Positions 36,916 through 50,400 of a stretch of DNA of 64,000 bases are shown piece after piece (positions within the stretch are counted from its first letter, which is position 1; each line of letters opens with the position of its first letter). The stretch comes from Sacculina carcini (taxonomy: Eukaryota; Arthropoda; Thecostraca; Sacculinidae): assembly GCA_916048095.2 (NCBI GenBank), contig OU696572.1, forward strand, positions 11,367,376-11,431,375. Reading direction: 5' to 3'. Under the pieces are notes generated by a model. That model saw nothing but the letters and a program-made list of their open reading frames with translations, was not told the DNA's origin and made no database searches. The position numbers were made by a program, and so were the translations under genes.

Positions 36916-38861
36916 CTAGTGACGAATAATAGCGGTGCAAGCAGAACATTTGTTTTCTAGCTTAAAGCTTCAGAGCAGATTTTTACTAATTTGAATGTGC
37001 TAAACACAAATATGTTCATATACTTTTTCCATCACATTACTTTTTTTTAACAAATATTGACCTCAACAACAAAACCTGGAATCTGGGAATAAGAATGCCA
37101 TCTATGATCGTCTAGTGAAGTGGTTCTGAGCTTGTGGGGAATTATCCACTGCTGGGATGGAAAAGTTGACAAGTAGGAAGCTAAATGTCGAACAAAAGGA
37201 CAAATGTGTGTTTTATTAATTATAATTCGTTTATTTTTGTTTCTTTCCACGCATGTGATTATGCGAAATATTCTGTATCGCCCAATTATCCTCGGACAAT
37301 AACTGTTGTCAGAGAATTGATCCGCAATTACATATTCTATTGCTAGCAAAAACGTCGCCTTCATTTCAGTACTTCTCCTTCATGAACATTGGGAATTCGC
37401 GTGCGATGAGTTTTTTGTTTTGCATATTTGTAACACCTGGAGTATTGATGAGACGAATATACTTAGTTGAATCCAGAACAAGTAAGTATCATGTTTGCTT
37501 TGAATTGTTGATCATTCCATCAGCACATTTTTTCAATGTACCAAGTTTTTGTTGGTATCTGCATGTGTATAACCGTAATTTGTCCTTTTATGTCATGTTC
37601 CTCTTCTCTTTGTTTTCTAGTTTCACTTATTTTCACGTATAGAATAGTATACCAATTATATCAACTAAACCAATAATATGTATACATTAACAAACATATG
37701 GAAATATATCCATTTTTATGCATATGAATATCGTGGACGAATATTTCGTGAACGAATTTGAGGTTGTCGTTTTGAAAATAAAACAATGCAGGAATTCATT
37801 CAGTAATTTAATTTTAAAACAAGGTAAATTATTATTTTACTTGTTTTGTGATCAAATTATAGAATAAATCCTTTGATTGTCATTTTAAAAGCGACAGCCT
37901 CTAATTCGTTCAAGATATCATGGAGCTTATTCATGTTTATTAAAAAAAATGAATAACTATAAAAATTAAATTGTACCTATTAATTTTTTCAATGTTTTAT
38001 CATTATTAATTAATCACAACAATACATTTTATATATGTTAAATAATACACTCATATTGTTTGTAGTACGTTCAATATAATGACTTCTGAGTGAAGACTAA
38101 TAAATTATGTGTAATTTTTTATTACATTTTCACATTACATTTACAGTTTTTAATACAGTATGAAGTGGTTTTTTTTCTCAACGATTGTATTTTGTTGTTT
38201 ATTAATTGTTCTTAGTAGAAACATTTTGGATCTATTTTTCCTAACGGCATCATTCAACCTACCGCGCGAACCAAACGCTTGTTCGCTGGATTTGTCTCGG
38301 ATTTGTGAGCGTGTTTGCTTTGTTCACGGTTAGTCTATTTTGCTTTATGACTTTTGTAACTATTTCTAATTTTGTTTTCGTAGCTACTGCTAATTTGTTA
38401 TGTAGTATGTGAACTATTAAATTTTATATTACTTGTTTACTAGTGCTGATGACTTGTTTTCGGTAACGGTTTTTGGTGTAAGGCAGCATTTGTGGGGTGA
38501 AGGCGCTGTATATTGCATTTTTTTCTAACTTTTCAACTGCCAGTCTAGTTAAATTGTGGTGCTCTGGCTTGTACGGAAAATTTTGATATTAAATGTTGTC
38601 ATGGAGAGTCAGATTATTCTCCTGGGTATAGACAGAAGGTAGACGCCTACTGTATTGGCGTTCTAAGCTTTCTATGCTCTAGTTTTCGGCGTGGAAATGA
38701 TTGTTTTGCCTTCTATCTAGTAGCCATTTTTTGGTTTTATCCTAGCCCTAAGAATATTGCAGATGAAGTGTTTTGTCCAAGCAATAATAGACATTTTGTA
38801 TCGATGCTGATATTTTAACAATTTTTGGAGTGTGTGTGAGTGGTAGTTGCTGTTATAGATC

Positions 38862-40541
38862 ATGGAAAGGATAGTACATCGCACTTCTGTGAGGACGAGG
38901 ACGTTCTACGTACAGGACGAGTATATCTACGTCACAAGGAATGTCGGTGCACGCAGCATAAGGTTGAGGTGCCGGAACCTGGACTGTTCTGGCACAGCTT
39001 CGTTGAGCGGCGGCGTAATTACACACAGGCAACCACACAGTAACATGGCGTGTCCAGATACCCTGGCGAGATTGCGTATGCAGGCTGAGTGTCTCTCACG
39101 CGCGTCAACCGATCCCTTTCAGCTTGTGGATATATATAATCAGGCAACGCGCACACATTCAGGGTCGGACATCACATACCCCAACATGCGGCGAAGTATG
39201 AGTGCGGTGCGTAGCAGCTCGTCTTTGCGCATCCCTAACACACCATCAGAGCTAGCGTCCATGATAGCACAGCACCCGGGTTTTGCAGAAACGGATGGGG
39301 GGGATCCCTTTTTTCGAGGATGTGCAGAGTATCAGGGCTCCACCAGTTTAATCTTTTTCTCCGACACCATGGCCAATCTTTTGCGGGAAAATTGCCAAAT
39401 TTTTGTTGACGGCACATTCTACGTGTGTCCTTCAATGTTTCGCCAGCTTTTCACTGTGCATGTAAAGTACGAAAATCACGGTGCCCAGGTTTTTTTGCCC
39501 ATTGTCTACGTGTTGATGCCAGTGCGCACACAGGGCATGTACGAGGCCGTCTGGCGGAAAATGGTGGAACTATGCCCAAACTTCCGACCATCAGTGTCCA
39601 TGAGCGACTTTGAAGGCGGTCTCATGGCATCCTTATGTGTCGTATTCCCCGGGATTGCTGCCAAAGGTTGCTATTTTCACTATGTGCAGGCAATCCGGAG
39701 GCGCACCCGGAGATTGTCTGGCAGCAACACAGGACTTGACCTGCTAAAAAAGGCTGAAAAATTGATTTTTTCACTTCCCGCTCTGCCCGTCGATCTAATG
39801 GAGAGGGGTTTTTCTATCATCCGGGGGGACATCCTTTCTGTAGCGCCATCACCACAGGTCCATTCGATTTTAACAGCGTTTTTCACCTATGTGCAGCGAC
39901 AGTGGTTGCGTAGCGACATTCATCGGAGGCGCCTCTCGCATCACAACGAAATGGATCGCACTAATAATGCAGTTGAATCGTTCCACGCGCAGCTGCGGTG
40001 GACCATTCGCGGGCGATCTAATATTTTCGTTTTCTTAGATCGATTGCGTGCGAAGGAGTCGGAGAATTGCCGAAAATATGCCAACATTTACGCCGGACAC
40101 CGTGTCACCACATCGTCGCGTACTAAAAGCCAAAAACTCGTCAGAAAATTACAGCTGCTTTATTCGCGCGTCACAGACAACATGTCAGACGAGGATATTA
40201 GGATGTTCACGCGAGCGGTGGGCCACACTATGGCTCAAGCGCCATCGGGCGTTGTTGTTGCTGAAACGTTTTCGGACGATTCGGCATCCTCCGATGCTGA
40301 TGACACATCTGATCATGATGTATCCGCTTTTGTACTTCCGCCTACCTCCTTCCTAACTCCGTCTCCACCTAGAACCCTTGCTGATGCTGCGATGCGTACG
40401 AGCGATGGACACTCAAACACATGTGCACCTGTATTTGTGGACAATCCGTACCACTCGGTTGCCGGGTACCACACACATTATTTACACAATTGTGGAAATG
40501 AAACGACTGGAAAACTTAATTCTATGGTTATATATATATGA
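38862..40541 (+). CDS. MULE transposase with FLYWCH-type zinc finger
   Basis: 559 aa from an ATG at 38862. The N-terminus has a FLYWCH-like finger (C37, C42, H55, H59, with YVTRNVGARSIRLRC before the pair). The central MULE transposase domain spans about residues 175-375. Catalytic candidates are D183 (FVDGTF), D249 (MSDFEGG) and E372 (RTNNAVESFH), with the conserved C270-x2-H273 (GCYFHYVQAIRR) between the second and third. The C-terminus is Ser/Asp-rich and probably disordered. The frame is intact, so the element may be autonomous. Known role of the family: cut-and-paste transposition by a DDE nuclease. Domestication is a less likely alternative because terminal repeats are present. Confidence 0.85.
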   Translation: MERIVHRTSVRTRTFYVQDEYIYVTRNVGARSIRLRCRNLDCSGTASLSGGVITHRQPHSNMACPDTLARLRMQAECLSRASTDPFQLVDIYNQATRTHSGSDITYPNMRRSMSAVRSSSSLRIPNTPSELASMIAQHPGFAETDGGDPFFRGCAEYQGSTSLIFFSDTMANLLRENCQIFVDGTFYVCPSMFRQLFTVHVKYENHGAQVFLPIVYVLMPVRTQGMYEAVWRKMVELCPNFRPSVSMSDFEGGLMASLCVVFPGIAAKGCYFHYVQAIRRRTRRLSGSNTGLDLLKKAEKLIFSLPALPVDLMERGFSIIRGDILSVAPSPQVHSILTAFFTYVQRQWLRSDIHRRRLSHHNEMDRTNNAVESFHAQLRWTIRGRSNIFVFLDRLRAKESENCRKYANIYAGHRVTTSSRTKSQKLVRKLQLLYSRVTDNMSDEDIRMFTRAVGHTMAQAPSGVVVAETFSDDSASSDADDTSDHDVSAFVLPPTSFLTPSPPRTLADAAMRTSDGHSNTCAPVFVDNPYHSVAGYHTHYLHNCGNETTGKLNSMVIYI

Positions 40542-40812
40542 ATATTTAAAAATAGCTATAAGTATATACATGATGTAGATATAAATATACAAAATATGGT
40601 TATCACACTAATTAATTATAAATAAACTAATTATAAACTATAAATAATACGATACAGAATATCGTATAAAACTAAATCACTGAAATGGAACTGTTATACA
40701 CTGAAACAGTGGTGTAAATGTAAATGTAACCTTTACATTTTCAACGATTTACATAGACAGCTGCTGAGATGAGTTGATAAATTCCTGATCAAACCCCATC
40801 TTATTGGGGTTT

Positions 40813-40858
40813 GCGCGCCTATGATTAGTGGACGACCAACGCGAGAGAGACAAAGTAC
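40813..40858 (-). repeat. Right terminal inverted repeat of the MULE
   Basis: 46-bp inverse of the left repeat, 270 bp after the transposase stop. Confidence 0.85.
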
Positions 40859-40859
40859 T

Positions 40860-41549
<690 letters not shown>

Positions 41550-42629
41550 TGATACACTAATTATTCAGCGGTAGTATAGCAATATATAAATAGTATTGCC
41601 AAATGTCGCAGTTGTAAATAACTTGTTCAATCATTAATCATGCATGCAATGCTTGCCGTGAAAGGCGGGTTAACTGCGTACTACAGGGCTTGACCGATAA
41701 TCGCTAATAGACCGATAATTATTTAGCCCCCGCGACACAATCCTGGCGCCGCCACTGATGATAAACAAGCAGTTGTGTTGTCGTAGAGCTGCATCAATAT
41801 CAGGCTGGGTGAGGACCGCAGGCAGCAGGTCAACACACAGCAACAACAACACTAACACGTGGTGGTAATCGACCCATTACCCCCGGTAATCTCATGTGAA
41901 ATCACTTGAAAATTACCATATTTTGTAGTTTTTTGTCTATATCAGCGGTTCTTAACCTGTGGGGAATGGAAGAGTTGCCAAGTGGGAAGCTAAATGTCTG
42001 ACAGAACAGGAAAAATGTGTGTTTTATCAATCCGAATTCATAGATTTTTGTTTCTAATGACCTCTTGACATTCACTCTGATGTAACAACTGAATGTATTG
42101 AATATATCAGCGCTTTTGTGTGGAATATGAAGAGATGGCTCATTTAGAAGTGGGGAATAAGAGGAAAGTAACACATTTGATCGTTAGGCTAAATTTATTA
42201 AGAATAATTATTTGATATCAGCGCAATATTTTCAAAAAAGTTGATTTAAATTAACTGATATACAAACTTGAAAATATCAAAAATTGTACTGAATAAAAAT
42301 GATGGGAGTTAATGTGTTAACAGAGAAATGTTCAGCCTCTGACCGGCTTTGTATGACACGAATAAACACAACGACAGCCTCGATGCTGAGACCACGTGCT
42401 ACCTGGCTACCGCTGCCGTTACTGGCGCGTGTTGCGAGGATATATATAGTTATAACGGAAATATACGAAATAACGGAAAGGATATAGTTATAACGGAAAT
42501 CGCTGGTAAAACCAAGGAGAAACCAAGCAAAATTTCATAAATATGCCGAACAGAAATAAATGAAGCTCAAATGGAAATGCTCAAAAGCTCAAAGCTCAAA
42601 GCAATAAAATATCGACCACTATACCAATG

Positions 42630-43761
42630 TTATATTTTCATTAGCAGATCGTATTTCTGTAGAAAACTTAATACCAATTTTATAATGTCGAGCTGAGTGC
42701 AGTCTAAAATGTTTGAGATGCTAAAATCGATGGCACGGGAGTCGCAACACGAAATCAGTGGTCTGCGGCCCACAGCGTATTTTCCGCATTCCAACAGGAT
42801 ATGTTCCACTGTTAGGCGAACACCGCATCTTTCACTCTGTGGAGGTGGTCTTCCCTCTGAAAGATGAGCTTGGGTCAGGTATGAGTGGCCAAACTGCAAT
42901 CTCGCTAGCTTCTTTTCTAGTTCACGGGGTATTCCATTATCTAACCAGTGACCTGAGTCAGCCATCTTGCCGTAAAAATATCGGTTTCGTTTTGCTTCCC
43001 ATTCACATTTTTGATGTTTAATGAAGAATGGTTCCACCAATTGTTTCACCATGGTCCTGTTGAATGGATATGGAGTGATGACGAGTTCTTGCAACGACTC
43101 TTTAGCTTGGAGGTCGGCCTCAACATTCCCACTTATCCCCATATGCCCTGGGATCCATGCGAATTCATAAGAGTTGCCTGTGCGTACGATCCGACTATAT
43201 AAGCCAAGGATTTGCTCGTGCACTGGATCATGGTCCATGAGATGAGAGATATATTCCAGTGAAGACTTGGAGTCTGTCAAAATCAGTGTTTTGCTGTAAT
43301 GATATTCTTCCACTATGTATAGAGCCCTGGAAATGGCAAATAGCTCAACATGAAATACTGAGACGTAGGATGGAAGTCTATATCGGTGTGTTGTCTCATT
43401 GGTTGTATTTGCAATATAGACGGCACATCCGGCTCTGTCGTTGTCTTTCGAACCGTCTATAAATGTGTACAAGATCACGGAACTTGTGAAGTAGCTCTGT
43501 TGTCAAGGATTGGACGACAACAGGTGGTACGAAGTCTTTTGGCTCTGAAAACAAGTGGCTGACCCTCGGTACTGATAGGCTCCATGGGGCATGCGTAATG
43601 TGTTCCCGTGCCGCGCAGTCAGCTGACGGTAGAGCGATACTGAATTCGTCAATGTAGGATAAAACACGTCTGCTAAATGTTTTCGCTAAAATGCGGTTTC
43701 TTCTCGTAAAAACAGATGGGATGTCCGAATGGTCAGGGTGAAAATTTAAAAGTGGCTTCAA
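42630..43761 (-). mobile_element. LINE RNase H fragment, unit G
   Basis: Frames 42630-43478 and 43396-43761 overlap at a 2-bp deletion (GTCTATAAATG instead of GTCTCTATAAATG near 43457). The TAA of D-F is absent here: this copy reads ISRALYIVEEYHY. The catalytic acidic residues after the break are retained. Confidence 0.75.
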
Positions 43762-44256
43762 AATGTGCGTGTTGTTGTAGTAAGCTTGTTGTTGTTGATG
43801 TTTTCAACTTCGGTGCGTTACAAACGCAGACAGAAATCTATACTTTTTGCCTATAAATAAAAATATAACTTATTTTTAAATATAATACTTCTCTTGAATG
43901 GCCCTACGGCTGCTTGTAATATTTTGTTTATTATTCGGTAGACTTGCTGAACAAAGGGCAAACAAATATGATTGTTGTTGCATTTGTATTTTCGATGTGC
44001 ATAATGCATTATAATTTTGATCGCATAATGCATGCTAATTTCATTAGTAAGGCGTTTGTACTATCGGTTCATGATTCTACATAACAAAAAAGTTCATTTT
44101 CCGCTTGATCATACAATTGACAAATTTGTTCAAATTCGTAAAACATAAGAGCCACTAAACAATCCTTGTAGAAGCAGAAACAACAGATGCCAACTCTCAT
44201 AGAAACGAGAGTCATTTTCAGACATTGACCTCGACGAAGGATATTTGTTGACAACA

Positions 44257-44637
44257 TCAATCAATATGAACAGTATTCGAAGACGGGAGATTGTCAGGCA
44301 TAATTGGAGGCTCGCATGCACACGCCACGGGGATGCGAAGATACTCGGTTCCACCGTCCTGAACGTTTTCAATATGTGCTTCGATTCTGGTGCACACCAA
44401 GCCATCCATGCAGACGGAATTTTCGCACAGACACGTGGCCGACATGATGTTCAATCTTGTATTTCTGATGGTTTGTTTATGAAGCTGGTAGGGACACGGT
44501 GTTTGATATGACGGCTGGCTGCTGTTGTGCTGACCGCAGTTAACCACGAGTCCCTCGCTCCGTTCAACAACGTTCACCACACAGACTACAAACACAACTG
44601 CTGTCAAAAATGATGCACGTGCAACAATTGCGCTCAT
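44257..44637 (-). CDS. IL-17-like secreted cytokine, copy G
   Basis: 126 aa; identical to E/F except I125 for T125 in the last residues. TATA box at 44714-44721. Upstream there is a short (3-copy) minisatellite. Confidence 0.75.
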   Translation of the reverse strand: MSAIVARASFLTAVVFVVCVVNVVERSEGLVVNCGQHNSSQPSYQTPCPYQLHKQTIRNTRLNIMSATCLCENSVCMDGLVCTRIEAHIENVQDGGTEYLRIPVACACEPPIMPDNLPSSNTVHID

Positions 44638-44713
44638 CTTGATCACTTGTTCAGCTTCTGGCTTACTTGAAACTCAGCAGATTAAGTATGATTTCTCAGA
44701 TAAAAGACAGTTG

Positions 44714-44721
44714 CTTTTATA
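44714..44721 (-). promoter_or_regulatory. TATA box of cytokine copy G
   Basis: TATAAAAG on the minus strand, conserved position. Confidence 0.7.
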
Positions 44722-45274
44722 CCGACTCTAGGCAACTTATTTCCGCCGTAAAATGAATTGCTATTCATAGTAGAACCGCAACAAATTCGGCTTTCGTCCT
44801 GGTTCAATATAATTCTGCATTATATCGGCGCATTGGAATTATGCAATAAGATTTGATGGAGTTATATTTGGACAAATAGATTACTCATTGAAATGATTGC
44901 GGTTCATCCCAACTACCGCTGGACGAAATAGTTCAAATTGCAAACAAATGCAGTTTAAAAAATACGTACAATAATTTTCACTCTTCTAAAAATACACACA
45001 TTCGAAAAAATGTGTTTTCAAACAATTTCATACAAATTGAAGAAAAATGTGCTTACATGAAAATGTTTCAAAACGTCAATTGACAAAACTGTTGTAGCTG
45101 TCACATGGTAGCACATATAAGTCAAAAACAGTGTTCCCTTTCGCATGTAATTGCCAATTCTCCCCCTACCCCCCATTTTTTCCAAAAAACCTCGACCAAA
45201 AAAAACATGTTTTTTTGTTTTTTTAAGAGTCATGCAAATAATTCAAATTATGGAAATGATATATTTGGGATGTT

Positions 45275-45333
45275 AAATGATTTGTTTTTATTAGCAAATG
45301 AATGATTTTTATTGGCAAATGAATTATTTATGC
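45275..45333. repeat. 21-bp minisatellite, unit G (3 copies)
   Basis: Short allele with first copy AATGATTTG. Confidence 0.85.
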
Positions 45334-46731
45334 TATTAGTGACCCTATCAAATTGAATTACCATTAAATATGCACAATAAAAGTGTTATAATGTGTCTGA
45401 AAGCCCTAATATCATTGTTTGAACGGTACTGTGCGGCACTTCTATGTACAGTACAGTTTTGCATTTAATTATTGAGTTAATCATTGTGTAAGAAAGCAGG
45501 GTTCAAGAACCTTTTTTATGCTAAAATCTGAAACTGTTTTGAAAAACAACAGGTGGCATAATTTTGTATTTGTTTTTACATATTACCCTTTTCATACCAG
45601 AAATGAACTACGTTGATTATAATAAGTTTCATCATTTAATTCAGCAGATCAATTATTTGCAAATATAAAAGTACAAACACTGCAAATATTTACACAAATA
45701 CTACAAATATACACACAAACTTAGTGTCCCTAATGAGACTACGAATAAAAGCGGGTCGCATTAATCAGTGTGGCAATCCTGACCAGAAAAACGGGGAATA
45801 TTTTCGTGTGGGAAAAAACGACTGAGGAAATATATTTAATGTACAAAAAGGTATTTGAACACAAATATCAAATCAAATATCAAAGATAATCAAAAATATC
45901 AAAGAAACTATAATCCATAAAACCAGTTCTAAAAACAGGCTACTAATAAAAACCAATTAATTTGGTTCAACTTTCCTTGATCTGCAGCCAATTTTTTTCT
46001 AAATCTCTACATCTACGAAAACCTTTTGAAAAAATTATTCTGAAAAAAACTATGGTTTAAAAAACAGTTTAAATCAAGTGGTTTAACCAGCCGCTTATAC
46101 GTACAAGAAAGCTACTTGCTATACAAAAGGTATTTGAACGCACATCAATCATATCTATCTTCCATAGAGACTGTTCTAGAAAGCATTGTTTCATTAAAAA
46201 GCGTTAGTTTGAATAAACGTTTGTCAGAAAAAAACACTTGACCAACCAATTAGCTTGTCTTGTTCTGCTGTCAACATTTTCTATATCTGTACATTAATAA
46301 AACGAATTTAAAACAAATTTGAAAAACATCATTGCATTTTTTCATTAAAAATGTTTTTTTTTAAACACATGATTACTCAATGAATTTGTTTTGTTCTGCT
46401 GACAAATTATTTCAAATATCCACATAATTAAAACCATCTTTAAAAACATGGGTTTTCTAAATGAAAAAACCTAAACCACCGGACCCGGATGCACTTTCAA
46501 ACAGTCTCTTGAGGTATTTATTGATAAATATTTTTGTTTTTTATACTATTATCAAATTATCTTTGAAATATGACACGTAAGGATGTACAAAACGTGAATT
46601 AAACTAGATTCTATGTACTAAAATCCAACATCCGATGACAATTGGGGCTAATTCTAAAAAAACAAAAAATACAAAAAAAATAAAAAAACATGTATTTTTT
46701 GCAAAGAAAACGCAGCAAAAAAATCGTTTTT

Positions 46732-47330
46732 TGCATCACTACATGTGGGGCTAGCATATTCTATCGCGGGTCTGATGTATTGTTTGTATATGGTGGTTGT
46801 GGTGTCTTTGTTGTGTCCGAAAGTTGTGTGTGAGAGTGCTTTCAGTGTGTTGAGGCGTGGGGTGACTTTGGTTTTGATGTTGGTGATGTGTTGTTTGAAT
46901 ATGTGACGCCTAGTAATATTGGTGTGTGCGTGTGTGGGATTATCTTGTTGTTGATGGTGATTTGTGGTGTGTAGTTGTGTTCGGATGTCCAGTTGGTGAT
47001 GAGTGTAGCTGTGGATTTAGCAGGTGCAATGTTCAGTTTGTTGCAACAACAACAACAACAACAATCATCGCGCCTGTGTATAAATATGTGCGCTATATTA
47101 AATATATGTTGTTGTTGTTGTTTGTGGTGAACCATTGTTGTAGTGTGTTGATATAACGTTGTAGTGTGTGCACTGCTGTGTCGGCGTGTCTGTGTGTGCT
47201 TGTGATTGTTATGTCGTCTGCATATGATGATATCTGTATGGATGGAGTGTTGGGTGCTGGCATGTCATGTAGGTATAGGTTGAATAGTGTTGGTGCTAAA
47301 ACGGAGCCCTGAGGGACTCGGTTTGTTATG
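46732..47330 (-). mobile_element. LINE reverse-transcriptase fragment, unit G (interrupted)
   Basis: Same RT piece with YADD, interrupted at about 47038-47122 by an insertion of a CAA repeat, a short core and a TTG repeat. Confidence 0.7.
47038..47122. mobile_element. 80-bp hairpin insertion with CAA/TTG arms
   Basis: Compared with unit E (GTTCAGTTGGTTTGTGG), unit G has (CAA)n, a core containing GCGCTATATTAAATATATG, and (TTG)n. The arms are complementary. The core plus TTG tail matches the LINE/SINE tail type seen at 4097 and near 58100. Confidence 0.5.
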
Positions 47331-47478
47331 TTGCGTGTGTGAGATGATTGTCCGTGTTGTTGTTGTGGTTGTTGTTATCGAATTACATGGTGTTTATATA
47401 TACGCCTTTCGCAAAATATATCAATGAAACAATACACACAGGCACACAACGAATGTATATATTATATATATATATACT

Positions 47479-50400
47479 AGCATTAAAACCCGCCCGTTGT
47501 GCGGAACAATTCATAAAAATATTGCAAATTAAAAATAAATAAGGCAAACTCACGAAAACCTTAATCAATTAAAAGGTCTAAATTTCATTATTTTTAATTT
47601 GATTTTGACAAAATATTTTCACTCAACCCGCCTCATATTTAAACCCGCCCGACGTGAGGAAAAATTCAGAACTCGAACACCATCCGTTCTGGTTCTTGAA
47701 GTCAAATCCATTAGTTTTGTATATGAATTCATTCTATACGGTGAAATTGAACGTTTTATTGCTGCCCGCGGGACATTTTTATTTCATAAAAATGAGCCAT
47801 CGCTTCGTTTGCGTTTGAAGCCCCTGATCATTGAGCCAGCGAACCATGAACCAGCGCAATTATGTCACCTCATATTAAAGCATACATACACAGACAGACA
47901 GATAATTTCTTCTTTATGTATATATATAGCATTAAAACCCGCCCGATGTGCGGAGCAATTCATAACATGAAATTCATATTCAATTCATAAGAAAATATGG
48001 AAAAATAAAAATGAAATAGGGTACACTCATAAAAATATTAATCAATTGAAAATTGTATGTGTAATTATTTTTATTTCGACAAAATATTCCCCCTCAGTCC
48101 GCCTGAGTCATTTTTAAACCCGCCCGTCGTGCTGAATAATTCAGAACTCGAACACGATCCGTTCTGGATCTTGAAATCAAATCCATTGGTTTTGTGCATG
48201 GATGAATTCTACAGGGTAAATTTAACGTTCTATGGTCTATAGTTGCTGCCCGCGGAGCATTTTTATTTATAAAAAAAACTTTTTTCAAATGAACCATTTG
48301 AAAAAATGAACTAAAAAATGGAAACACTTTTTTTAAACCCGCCCGTCGTGCGGAACAATTCATACAATACAATACATATTTTAAGTCAAATCCATTGGTT
48401 TTGTGTATGGATTAATTCTACAGGGGAAATTGAACGTTCTATTGTCTATAGTTGCTGCCCGCGGAACATTTTATTTAAAAAAAAAATTACTTTTTTTTAA
48501 ATGAACCATTTGAAAAAATGATCTAAAAACACTTTTTTAAACCCGCCCGTCGTGCGGAACAATTCATACAATATAATTCATATCAAATCCAGAAAATATA
48601 ATTAATACAAATTGAAAACCAAAAAATGTAACCTATAAATATCTTAACCAATAGAAAAGTCTAAATGTGAATATTTTTGTTCTTATTTTGACAAATATTA
48701 TTCCTCAACCCGCCTGATATATATATCTGCCCGTCGTGTGTATAATTCAGAACACAAACACGAAACAAACAATGAAAGATGATGAAATCTTTTCATGAGA
48801 ATGTTTTCAAACTATATTTATTACTTAACATCATTCCCCAATATCATTTGCTCAAGTATTATTTCACTTTTACCGCTATAATGTTTATTGTTAAAATTTA
48901 TATATTTTCCGCTATCATTAAAACCCAATATAACCTGAGTCAAACCTACCCAACCCAACCCAACCATTCAATATTGACCGCTCTCAGCCTAGTCTGAGGT
49001 GATTTAACTTATTAGTTTGTGATCACAAAATATACTGATGCGATCATAATTTGAAATCAGAAGAACACACAGACACACACACACACAGACACACAGAGGA
49101 TCTCTTTTATATATATAGATAGCATTAAAACCCGCCCGTTGTGCGGAACAATTCATAAAAATATTGCAAATTAAAAATAAATAGGGCAAACTCACGAAAA
49201 CCTTAATCAATTAAAAGGTCTAAATTTCATTATTTTTAATTTGATTTTGACAAAATATTTTCACTCAACCCGCCTCATATTTAAACCCGCCCGACGTGAG
49301 GAAAAATTCAGAACTCGAACACCATCCGTTCTGGTTCTTGAAGTCAAATCCATTAGTTTTGTATATGAATTCATTCTATACGGTGAAATTGAACGTTTTA
49401 TTGCTACCCGCGGGACATTTTTATTTAATAAAAATGAGCCATCGCTTCGTTTGCGTTTGAAGCCCCTGATCATTGAGCCAGCGAACCATGAACCAGCGCA
49501 ATTATGTCACCTCATATTTAAGCATACATACACAGACAGACAGATAATTTCTTCTTTATGTATATATATAGCATTAAAACCCGCCCGATGTGCGGAGCAA
49601 TTCATAACATGAAATTCATATTCAATTCATAAGAAAATATGGAAAAATAAAAATGAAATAGGGTACACTCATAAAAATATTAATCAATTGAAAATTATAA
49701 GTGTAATTATTTTTATTTCGACAAAATATTCCCCCTCAGTCCGCCTGAGTCATTTTTAAACCCGCCCGTCGTGCTGAATAATTCAGAACTCGAACACGAT
49801 CCGTTCTGGATCTTGAAATCAAATCCATTGGTTTTGTGCATGGATGAATTCTACAGGGTAAATTTAACGTTCTATGGTCTTTAGTTGCTGCCCGCGGAGC
49901 ATTTTTATTTATAAAAAAAACTTTTTTCAAATGAACCATTTGAAAAAATGAACTAAAAAATGGAAATACTTTTTTTAAACCCGCCCGTCGTGCGGAACAA
50001 TTCATACAATACAATACATATTTTAAGTCAAATCCATTGGTTTTGTGTATGGATTAATTCTACAGGGGAAATTGAACGTTCTATTGTCTATAGTTGCTGC
50101 CCGCGGAACATTTTATTTTAAAAAAAAATTACTTTTTTTTAAATGAACCATTTGAAAAAATGATCTAAAAACACTTTTTTAAACCCGCCCGTCGTGCGGA
50201 ACAATTCATACAATAAAATTAATATCAAATCCAGAAAATATAATTAATGCAAATTGAAAACCAAAAAATGTAACCTATAAATATCTTAACCAATAGAAAA
50301 GTCTAAATGTGAATATTTTTGTTATTATTTTGACAAATATTATTCCTCAACCCGCCTGATATATATATCTGCCCGTCGTGTGTATAATTCAGAACACAAA

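Larger units (their letters stand above)
36870..40858 (+). mobile_element. Mutator-like (MULE) DNA transposon
   Basis: About 4.0 kb bounded by terminal inverted repeats at 36870-36915 and 40813-40858 (46 bp, 44 identical), starting GTACTTTGTCTCTCTCGCG. It carries one intact transposase frame. Flanking 9-mers (CATTTTCCC on the left, TGTTTTAAT on the right) do not match, so no target duplication is visible. Between the left TIR and the gene are 1.9 kb of AT-rich non-coding sequence, including a diverged hAT-like relic at 37111-37250. Confidence 0.8.
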
